Under the pieces are notes generated by a model. That model did not search any database. It worked only from the letters and a program-made list of their open reading frames with translations, and had not been told where the DNA came from. From Anadara kagoshimensis (Eukaryota; Mollusca; Bivalvia; Arcoida; Arcidae), in assembly GCA_021292105.1 (NCBI GenBank), contig CM037857.1:37021932-37085931 (forward strand): a DNA stretch of 64,000 nucleotides, read 5' to 3'. This document shows positions 44,466 to 54,800 of the stretch, one piece after another (position 1 is the stretch's first letter; every line of letters begins with the position of its first letter). The position numbers and the translations under genes were made by a program.

Positions 44466-45117
44466 ATAGAGTAGTTTGTGTTTACAAAAACATAATTATG
44501 AAGATAACATTTACATGAATATAAGACTAAAATCACAAAATATATCAATCAATACAAACATGTAGCAATATAAAATACTTAAAATTTACAATAATTTTAT
44601 ATCAAATACAACTTCTAGCATTATTTTAGCATTGATTGTAACATTTAAACTTAATTATTTCACTTTTTGTTCTTTTCCTCTCTCTGAGAAAATCCCATAT
44701 TATTAACAAAATGGCTCATGTGTCAAACATAGAAATTATGTTCTATATATTTCAGATTTATTCATTATTCAAGGTAATGTACTTCTGTTCCAAGTTAAAT
44801 TGCTTAACTTACAGCATCTACAGAAAATCCACATTAATTTCAAAGTGAATAAAAAAAGGTGTTTTTTTGTGTAAAATTTGAGTGGATCATATATAAAGTA
44901 GTTTTATTTGCATAAATGTATGTGTGCCACAGATACAATGTATCATTAAACCCATTCTATATATTAGACAATCAGTCTGGAGTAGTTCTCTGTACAAACA
45001 GTAGGAAGCGATCATCTACGGACAAACCATAATAAGACAAACTAAGGTTAGTCTTAAATAAGACATGGAATATTATTGTATACAAGTACTGAATCGAACC
45101 TTGATATGATGGTTGTT

Positions 45118-45274
45118 GAGGCCTTGGAGAACATGTTCCTCTGATGAGGCCTTGGAGAACATGTTCCTGTAATGTGGCCTTGGAGAACATGTTCCTCTGA
45201 TGAGGCCTTGGAGAACACGTTTCTCTGACGAGGCCTTGGAGAACATGTTCCTCTAATGAGGCATTGGAGAACAT
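45118..45274. repeat. 28-bp tandem repeat, ~5.6 copies
   Basis: Unit GAGGCCTTGGAGAACATGTT plus CCTCTGAT. Each unit holds the palindrome GAACATGTTC (one copy reads GAACACGTTT). Confidence 0.95.
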
Positions 45275-45630
45275 CTAATATCTATTATAATCCAATTGGT
45301 TTATTAAGCATCTTTGGATACAATAAAATCATCATTGTGACATTGTCACATGTTAAGATGAACACACCCTACTTTCATTTTACAATCTCAAAAGAGACAT
45401 GGTATATCACAAAGTCATGTGGACCATACAGCAAAAAATGGAACCACAATGAACTTGTTAAAAGTATTCATGAACATAAATTTATATGTAGATTGAAAGT
45501 AGTGGGCAAGTTTCCTTAAATATTTTTTTTTAATTTGTTGTGTTGTAAGCTTCTATATAAAAGTTGTGTTGGGTAAGTAAATAGGGTTTTGTTATGTTTT
45601 TTTTTTTGTTTGTTTTTTAAATACAAATAA

Positions 45631-45822
45631 ATGTATGAAGAAATATTTGAAGTGATGAAGTATCTGGACAGCTACTTCAGGTAACCTGTTGATTCTCATG
45701 GGGAATCTATCTTTTCAGCTTTCTGGGATATTATGATGTGGATGCATTAAAAGTGACATCATCAGAATGTGTAAAAATCTTCAGCCATCCAGATGTGAAT
45801 GTTGTTACTGTTCTGTGTACAG
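45631..45822 (+). CDS. Orphan exon candidate(s)
   Basis: 45719-45822 is bounded by CTTTTCAG and gtaata and open in one phase: FLGYYDVDALKVTSSECVKI, then FSHPDVNVVTVLCTG. Just upstream, 45631-45680 reads MYEEIFEVMKYLDSYF and could join in phase across a 38-bp gap with GT/AG ends, unusually short for an intron. The HPDVNVVTVLCTG end faintly recalls Gfo/Idh/MocA oxidoreductases. No compatible next exon was found; it may be a gene relic. Confidence 0.25.
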
Positions 45823-46456
45823 GTAATATATGTGTTTGATGATGTTATTAAACATCCATAAAGCTTTAGCCAAATGACCTGTATATCCACAACCGGTAGT
45901 ATGTTCTGTTAGTATTGTAAAATATTGTATCAAACCATATGGGTGGAAATTATTTATTTATTTGTATATAAAATCAAATGGCCTGTAAAACATAACTTTT
46001 TTTCTTGAATGACCTTTGAACTTGTTTACTGATCATGAATGACCTTTGAACTTGTGTTCTAAATTGGTTGACCTTTGAACTTGTGTTCTAAAGTGGTGTG
46101 TACCGTTTATTATTTCTTCATGGTTTCATGTCATATTTTATTTTTGTTTGATTTTAGTATAACAACAGGACAATTGCCAAGTGCAAAGTTGTCGATACTA
46201 TGCACCAAATTCTGCATGACTGCAACACTCTGCAGACAGAAAATAAATGCTTCTCTATTTGATGAAGCAAATGTCTTGTCGAAATGGCAAGGGTTAATAT
46301 CAAAATCAAATATAAAGTTGGTGATAAAAATGGTTAAGTTTATCATACTATATGTTGTGGTTACCATGACACTTATTATTGTTGAGTTATTTTATTACAT
46401 ACCATGTGGTAACTTATATTGTTATTTGATAATAATACACCTATCTACTGTTAACT

Positions 46457-46600
46457 GACAAATTATTATAAAATAACCATAATACACTATATTGCAACTT
46501 TGACAAATTATTATAAAATTATCATAAGACACCATATTGCAACTGTGACAAATTACATAAATAATCAAGTTACATTTTTATCATAATATACCTTGTAGTA
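46457..46600. repeat. ~45-bp tandem repeat, ~3 copies
   Basis: TGACAAATTATTATAAAAT-type units start at 46457, 46501 and 46546. Confidence 0.75.
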
Positions 46601-46867
46601 ATTTTGAAAAATTCTTGAATTTATTCATTCTGAAAACCTTGTTATCCTATATTTGTATAATTGACAATCACATGTTGCTCAGCAGTGAGAAGTTTTCAGT
46701 GTATTATTGTTATTTATCGTATGAATCAAAAACAGGTTCCATCCTGTCAAAATTTAAATGTTTTTTCTTCTATTTTCTTTTTTATTCCCATAAACACTAC
46801 AAATACTTTGTATACATGTATAATTCTCTTTTTTCAATTAACAACACATTTTTGATATGTACATGTA

Positions 46868-47046
46868 TAGTCCAACCTGCCTTAAAGGCCACCTCTATAT
46901 AAGGGCCACCTGCTTATCAAGGTCAGTAGAATTGTATCCCAATTGTTCTTTATTGGTATTAGTTAAACCTGTATATAAAGGGCACTTGCCCATACAGGCC
47001 ACTTTTACTGGTTCCACTGAGTGGTCTTTATAGGCAGGTTTGACTG
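46868..47046. mobile_element. CAGTCAAACC-family palindromic MITE
   Basis: TAGTCCAACCTGCCTTAAAG at the left and GGCAGGTTTGACTGTT at the right, with the family interior. Confidence 0.8.
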
Positions 47047-48311
47047 TTCGTAGTATGAACACCTTTTTTAAGTTTTTATATTATAAAAATAGCAGTAAAT
47101 TGTCATAATTTGAAATATGATGATTATTTTCCTTCTAATCATTAAGTTTGATTACTATCAATATATCATTCATTGTTGAAAAACAGTTTTGGTCATTCTA
47201 ACACAGAGTATATCTTTTTTTCACATGCATCATGTACATTGTTATATTCTTTGATTAGATCTCTTTTCTGAGCAACAATATTTTGAGAGATTGCATTTGA
47301 ATAGGACACTCCTGGTGACAGCATAGCAATACACATAAAACTACAATGTTAGCATTTGTTATTTCAGGTACCAGTATGTCAAATGTCCTTAAAATGGTAA
47401 AAAGTGTTTTCAGAGAGCCTACCATTAAGTTCTATACATTTGATACAATGTATTTCAATATAATGTATACATGTAGTCATTTTTATCTGTACCACTGAGG
47501 AGATCCAACTTGACTTAAATGCTATATAAATCTGCTGAACACAATATCAAAGCTCACAATGAAGCAATATTGTCATAAAACAAGGTATTGAAACAAAATG
47601 CTTGTTAAGTATGTATAGAATCTAGTGATTTATCTAAATGTAACCTAAAAATAAGCTGCAATAGATATTGTTTTCTACATCTACAAGTGCAATTTGTTTT
47701 TTCATGTCGATTTAGTCAGGTGTTCAAAATTTGGCTGAAATTCCAACTGCCCTGAATTTGAAAATTTCAATGGTTCCTGCTGAAGCATGTAAATGAATTA
47801 AAAGAAGCACATGTCAGGTTTTGAACTTTAGGACTGGCGCCCAATGGGCACTACTACACTCATGTAGTGTACAGTTTGATAGCCATGATATCCCGATTTT
47901 TGGACTCTTAATTCAGAGCTCAATTTAGTCATTTTTTACATCATATATGCAACCGTAGCTTAAAAATACAAGACAAGTGATACATCAAAAAAGCATCTTA
48001 AAATACAATTTGACAATGACTAACAGAGTAGTCAATTGTTACCAGTATTTATAGTAGTGGATTGATTACAGTACTTATTAATACCAATCTTAAGACAAAA
48101 AGTGTACGATTCATAATCCAATAAAACATGGATTACCTCATTAACAAAATAATCATGTAACAAAGAAAGAAAAGATAAAATTAATATTATAATAAACTGT
48201 AACATGTTGATGTAATAATCAATAACATACTTAACAAACACTTAAATATTAGAAAGGATTCAATAGAATATTACCAGGAAAATGCCAATTGCACAAATAA
48301 AATGTATGTAG
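47047..48311. other. Intergenic, nothing definite
   Basis: No coding structure or repeat family recognised. Confidence 0.5.
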
Positions 48312-48455
48312 TCACTTAATCATCTTTTCTGATGTTGTGTCTGTTATCTTTAATGTTATTGTCCCAAAAAATGTGGAGGTATCAGATAATGATGTATCCG
48401 GTATCTTTATTGCATCTTCAATAATGTTGTATCCAATATCTTTCTTTTCATCCAG
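48312..48455 (-). CDS. Orphan terminal-exon candidate, 47 codons
   Basis: After the acceptor ATTTTGCAG the minus strand is open in phase 0: LDEKKDIGYNIIEDAIKIPD, then LSDTSTFFGTITLKITD and a short tail to TGA. The residue mix looks protein-like. Tudor-gene introns upstream are in phase 1, which would give an immediate stop here, so it cannot join the Tudor gene without an unseen linking exon. Confidence 0.25.
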   Translation of the reverse strand: MDEKKDIGYNIIEDAIKIPDTSLSDTSTFFGTITLKITDTTSEKMIK

Positions 48456-48851
48456 CTGCAAAATGTATCAACAGTTTACATAAATACAAACAAGATGTAC
48501 ACGTTTACTACAAAAGAGCTTTTTATGTTTGAGAAAAGATGCAAGTGTAACTATGTTTGATAATAGATGCAAAATGTAACTAACATGCATTGATATTTGA
48601 AATATTCTTTAAGTGGATTTTCAGAAACCCCAAGTGCTCAGAGAAAACTGGTGGCCTTCTGCATATTGTTTTACTGTCTCATGCTATATACAATGTAACC
48701 TTTTAACTTAACTACATATATATGAATTATATCAAGGCACACAGTTATTTCAATATCAGAAATCCAATGAAAACCACCAACCTCTGACAGGCAAACGACC
48801 AAAGTTTTTGCAAACTAAAATCTGCTGAGTGAGGAGGAATAGGACAACTGT

Positions 48852-51445
48852 AGAGCTGTCATTGATACAAAATTTGAATATCGATATATCAACTGAAAAA
48901 TATATCGATTTATTGAAATATTGGAAACATGATTAAAATAGTTTATTTTTTGTTGAATCTTTTATAGACAAATTATTTTCAACCAATATTTGACATGTCT
49001 GGTGTGATCTTTATTGTTTCTAATATATGCACTCTGTTTTGTATCTCAGATGGTTTTGAGATACCCTAAAATCATGGGTTGTAATTATAATACATTTACA
49101 ACCATTATAATATATGTCATTGACTACTTCAACCTTGGCCATGAACTGGCAGCCATTTTTGTTGATATCGATACTCAAACAAGAGGCCCATGGGCCTTAA
49201 CGCTCACCTGAGGCTAAGTACATATCTCATGCAGAGGTTCAATGGTCAATAACATTTATTAAAGAGAACTCCTAATTTTCAGCAGTAAGGCAGAATTAAA
49301 TGCAAGGATTTTTGCAAATTAATCATACCTTGTCCCGAAATTGCTACATATAATATATGTATAATATATTAATATATATAATATATAGTCTAGCTACAAC
49401 ACATTATTTATAAACAGCTAAAAAAGTAAAAACAAAAGTATGAAACTATGACCTTCATCTATATATCAAAATGATTGTTAGGCCATTCATTACCTACAAT
49501 ATTGAAATATGCCTATACAAAAAGTTAATAGTTTTCGAGATAATTAACCATTTTAGTATTCTTTCGCATCTGTGACCTTGACCTTTGAACCCATGACATT
49601 AATCTATATATCAAAATGATCGTTAAATCAAGACCTACAATATTCTAATATACATGTCTATACAAAAAGTTAATAGTTTTCGAGATAATTAACCATTTTA
49701 GTATTCTTTCGCATCTGTGACCTTGACCTTTGAACCCATGACATTAATCTATATATCAAAATGATCGTTAAATCAAGACCTACATATTCTAATATACATG
49801 TCTATACAAAAAGTTAATAGTTTTCGAGATAATTAACCATTTTGGTATTTTTCGCATCTGTGACCTTGACCTTTGAACCCATGACCTTAATCTATATATA
49901 AAATGATCGTTAAATCAATTCCTACAACATTGTAATATACATGTCTATACAAAAAGTTTATAGTTTTCGAGATAATTAACCATTGCGGTATTCTTTCCCA
50001 TCTGTGACCTTGACCTTTAAATGCATGACATTAATCTATATATCAAAATGATCATTATATCAAAACCTACAATATTTTAGTATATATGTCTATACAAAAA
50101 GTTTATAGTTTTTGAGATAACTAACCATTGCGGTATTCTTTCCCATCTGTGACCTTGACCTTTAAATGCATGACATTAATCTATATATCAAAATGATCAT
50201 TATATCAAAACATACAATATTTTAATATATATGTCTATACAAAAAGTTTATAGTTTTTGAGATAATAAACCATTTCGGTATTCTTTTGCATCTGTGACCT
50301 TGACCTTTGAACCCATGACATTAATCTATATATCAAAATGATCGTTAAATCAAAACCTACCATATTCTAATATAAATGTCTATACAAAAAGTTAATAGTT
50401 TTCGAGATAATTAACCAATATGGTATTCGTTCGCATCTGTGACCTTGACCTTTGAACCCATGACCTTTATCTATATATCAAAATGATCGTTAAATCAAAA
50501 CCTACCATATTCTAATATAAATGTCTATACAAAAAGTTAATAGTTTTCGAGATAATTAACCAATATGGTATTCGTTCGCATCTGTGACCTTGACCTTTGA
50601 ACCCATGACCTTTATCTATATATCAAAATGACCATTGTGCCATTACCTACAATATTCTAATATGTATGCCTATACAAAAAGTTAATAGTTTTGCAGATAA
50701 TCAACTATAATGGAAATAGTTGTTCATCTTTGACCTTGACCTTTGAACCCATAACCTTGATCTATATATCAAAATGCTCCTCATGTCAATAGGTACAATT
50801 AACTGAAAATCCCATGCCATTATCACTTGAAATGTTTAAAAAAAAAAAAAGCATTTTTTTCAAAGGTCAAAAACAGAGACATGACCTGGACCTTTGACCT
50901 TGACATCTTTTGGAAGAAAATAGCAAGACAAGATCAACAGTGAAAACTCCATGCAATTATCTTCAGCCGTTATTAAGTTATAACAATAAATGTCTCATTT
51001 TAAAAATTATGTAATTTTATGCAAAAAACGCGTAACCTATTTTTCGTCTAATTTTCATGAAAAACACAATTTTAATGTTCCCAGGTATGCTGAATCGAAA
51101 TATCCAATCAAAATTTGCCTGCACCTTCTGGTTCCAGAGAAGAAGATGTTTTTGTCTTTTTGCTATTTTTAGTAACGGCGGCCATCTTGTTGGGCGTGGC
51201 CAAACCCCGAACACAATTTTGAAAGGCTGTTACCAAGGCATGATAATCGCCAAGTTTCATCAAATTTGGCCTAGTAGTTTTGGAGGAGAAGATTAAAATG
51301 TAAAGTTTACACACGACAGACGACGGACGGTGATAGATTGCAATAGCTCATCTGAGCCTGTGGCTCAGGTGAGCTAAAAATGTATCGATATATCATATCA
51401 ATGGCTTTTATCCATGATATATCGATCTATCAATGACAGCCCTAG
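48852..51445. mobile_element. hAT-like MITE (~394 bp) split by a HINE-like element
   Basis: The left end AGAGCTGTCATTGATA and the right end TATCAATGACAGCCCT are inverted repeats. Outside them are ACAACTGT (48844-48851) and TCAACTGT or ACAACTGT in the three right-end copies, an 8-bp duplication as hAT elements make. Removing 49178-51377 leaves a ~394-bp element. Confidence 0.7.
49178..51377 (+). mobile_element. HINE/Pearl-like element with nine ~145-bp cores (copy D, 2.2 kb)
   Basis: Starts AACAAGAGGCCCATGGGCCT and ends with a hairpin (CTGAGCC..GGCTCAG) followed by GTGAGCTAA. Nine cores start their TGACCTTGACC motif at 49573, 49718, 49861, 50005, 50150, 50295, 50440, 50585 and 50731. A 3' hairpin before CTAA and variable tandem cores recall bivalve Helitron-like HINE/Pearl elements. 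The left end lacks a clear Helitron TC start. No protein is encoded. Confidence 0.8.
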
Positions 51446-51752
51446 TCAACTGTATCCCATGAATATAACTTGTATGTACCTTATTTCTTGGTTTTCATAC
51501 ATGAAAGTTTAGTTTATAAATGGCTTTTATCCATGATATATCGATCTATCAATGACAGCCCTAGACAACTGTATCCCATGAATATAACTTGTATGTACCT
51601 TATTTCTTGGTTTTCATACATGAAAGTTTAGTTTATCAATGGCTTTTATCCATGATATATCGATCTATCAATGACAGCCCTAGACAACTGTATCCCATGA
51701 ATATAACTTGTATGTACCTTATTTCTTGGTTTTCATACATGAAAGTTTAGCT
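51401..51752. repeat. 119-bp triplication containing the Tudor-gene stop codon
   Basis: Copies start at 51401, 51520 and 51639. Each carries the right end of the 48852 MITE, then ACAACTGTATCCCATGAATA and, on the minus strand, the last nine codons and stop of the Tudor gene. Identity is very high. Confidence 0.93.
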
Positions 51753-51804
51753 TGTAATGCTAGTATTTGTCTCTGGAGTTCTTCTTCATCATTACCATCG
51801 TTAT
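51719..51804 (-). CDS. Multi-Tudor terminal exon
   Basis: Acceptor TATTTTAG, phase 1. It encodes DNDGNDEEELQRQILALQAK and then LSCMKTKK with TAA. Its last 33 nt lie in the 119-bp triplication. An alternative donor at CAT|gtatga inside it is possible. Confidence 0.65.
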
Positions 51805-54800
51805 CTAAAATAATAATAATGAAAGTATAGGTACAAAATCATTGTTTTAGTCTTTTGATTGAATGGGATTTTATCTCCCAGTCAAGAATATTTCACTTAT
51901 ATCAAGACATCAGCAGCTACCAGTATAAGTGAATTTATTACCTTACATTGAGTTCAGAGTAATTTGCAGGGAGGGTATTTTAATATGTCATGCCTGCACT
52001 GACAAAGGGCATAAGTGTTACTCTTCTGGATGACACAGTGGCTTTCTAAATGCTGAGTGCTTGGCAAAAAAACAGTCACTACATATTTTCAAGGTTTGGT
52101 CAGACCTGGTCTAGGGTGCGAACCGGGTTACTGTGAACCTGACCTCCAACATACAAAGCGAGCACTCTACCAACTGAATGAAACATTATTGACGAGTCAT
52201 GATTATTTTACTTTCATTATGGTAGCAAGCTGAAATTGTGAAAGAACCTGGAGAAGCGAGGTGGAAAAACCATACACTTTTGTCAAACTAACATACAAAT
52301 TTTCTCAAATTAGGTAGGATCTGTTCTAAGAGAGATTTATAAGGAGTGGAGTGGAGTAATAATGTTTAACATCCAGTCAAGATTCTTTCACTTATATCAA
52401 GGCAGTAAGTTTTGGATGGTTGAGGAAACTGTAGTACCCAAAGAAAAAACAGACAAATTTCTCACACTATGAGTGAAATTGGAACCTCAGTAATATAAAA
52501 AGTTATTGATGAAGGTATAGACCCCAACTTGTAAACAAAAGGCCCATGGGCCTTAACGCTCACCTGAGGACGAGTACATATCTTATGCAGAGGTTCAATG
52601 GCCAATGACATTAATAAAAGAGAATATCAAAATTTTTAGCAGTAAGGGCCAATAATATGCAAGTATTTTTGCAAGTTAATTATAATGATTATTATATAAG
52701 TATGCTATATATAACATATTTAAAGTCTAGCTACAATATATTATTTATAAACAGCTAAAACATCTGTATATTAAAATGTGCATTAGGCCAATACCTACAA
52801 TATTCCAATATACATGCCTATACAAAGAGTTTATAGTTTTTGAAATAATTAACCATTTAAGTATTCGTTTGCATCTATGACCTTGACCTTTGAACCTATG
52901 ACCTTCATTCATATATCAAAATGATTGTTGTGCAAATGCCTACAATATTCTAATATACATGCCTATACAAACAGTTTAGTTTTTGAGATAATTAACCATT
53001 TAAGTATTCATTTGCATCTATGACCTTGACCTTTGAACCTATGACCTTCATTCATATATCAAAATGATCGATAGGCCAATACCTACAATATTCTAATATA
53101 CATGCCTATACAAAAAGTTTATAGTTTCTGAGATAATTAACCATTTAAGTATTAGATTGCATTTATGACCTTGACCTTTGAACCTATGAACTTTATTCAT
53201 ATATCAAAATGATCATTGTGCAAATGCCTACAATACTCCAATATACATGCCTGTACAAAAAGTTTATAGTTTTTGAGATAATTAACCATTTAGGTATTCG
53301 TTTGCGTCTTTGACCTTGACCTTTGAACCTATGACCTTCATTCATATATCAAAATGATTGTTAGGCCAATACCTACAATACTCCAATATACATGCCTATA
53401 CAAAATGTTTATATTTTTTTTAGATAAATAGAAGAAGATTTTTTTTGTCTTTTTGTTATTTTTAGTAACAGCGGCCATCTTGTTGGGCGTGGCCAAACCC
53501 GAACACAATTTTGAAAGGCTGTTACCTAGGCATGATAATCACCACGTTTCGTCAAATATGGCCCAGTAGTTTTGGAGGAGAAGATTAAAATGTAAAGTTT
53601 ACACACGACGCATGACGGACGACGGACGGTGATAGATTGCAATAGCTCATCTGAGCCTTTGGCTCAGGTGAGCTAATAATGTACCTGCTGCATCACCACC
53701 ACCAGCCACATGTTCTGTTCCATCACCACCGCCAGCCACATGCCCCACTCCATCACCACCGCCAGCCACATGTACTGTTCCTGATCTCTGTGCCACACCA
53801 TTATTTATCAAGTAATCAGCTATGTTTATATCATTGTCATAGTCTACTAGTCTTAAACTACACACTTCAGCTGATTGATCCATCAAGATAGCATGTAATC
53901 TCTTTTCAAAGAATAATTTCATCATTCTAGCGGCTTCAGGATTCCATGTGGAGCCAACTGGTTCAATATCTGTAAATAAAATGTATATATATAATAACGA
54001 GTATTATTTGTTGTTGTTGAATGTTGTTTAATGTTGCATCAGCAATTTTCCAGCTACTAGCGACAAGAACTACTTAATTAATTCCCATGGATTAAGCTAT
54101 GGACAAGTTTGTGTATGCTTTTGAAGTGCAATTGTGTTTTATGGTCTGCCTTGTACCAGTGTGCACTCAGGGCGACTTTAATGCCACAGACAAGCATACT
54201 ACTCCCCCAGTCACATTATACTGACACTAGGTGAACCAATAAAGACCAACAGCAAGGAATGTTCACTTCCCAACAAGTGGTCTGAGCCGGACTTGGAACT
54301 CACAGCTGTGAGAGACCCTGAATTTGTAGATTATCCACTGTGACCTCAAGTATTTATTATAATGGATTGATTAATTGAATGGGGTTTTACATCCAAGTGA
54401 ATATTTCATTTATATTGAGACATCACCAGCTATAGGTGAAGTGGCAGAGGTGAGAGAGAGAGAGAGAGAGAGAGGTTTTTTTTTTACTGTATGTACTTAC
54501 CAGCTAATCTACATCTAATTGCCATTATTGGGAGTTCTAAAAACTCTGGTGTAATAGGACGTAACTTATCAGCTGTGACAATCTCTTTGTTACCAAAGTC
54601 TATGTAATGTACTTGGTATGTACCATTCTGGTATGTTTGTGTTACAACTCCTCTGTACCAGCTATCATCCTCTGTTAAGTCAAATACAAACATTAAAACC
54701 TTCATTCATTACCACAATTTCAGGAATTAGGGTAAAAAGGACCCAAGGGCTGTGACCCATGACTCCTAAATATAAGTCTGGGCCCCTAAATTTTGCAACT

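Noticed and set aside
46075-46458. 127-codon plus-strand frame after a TTTTAG
   Set aside because: No phase-compatible link with 45719-45822 (an immediate stop follows), and the C-terminal half is composition-driven hydrophobic AT-rich sequence.
48312-48455. Direct joining to the Tudor gene as its last exon
   Set aside because: The preceding introns are phase 1 and this exon is open only in phase 0, so a direct join gives an immediate stop.
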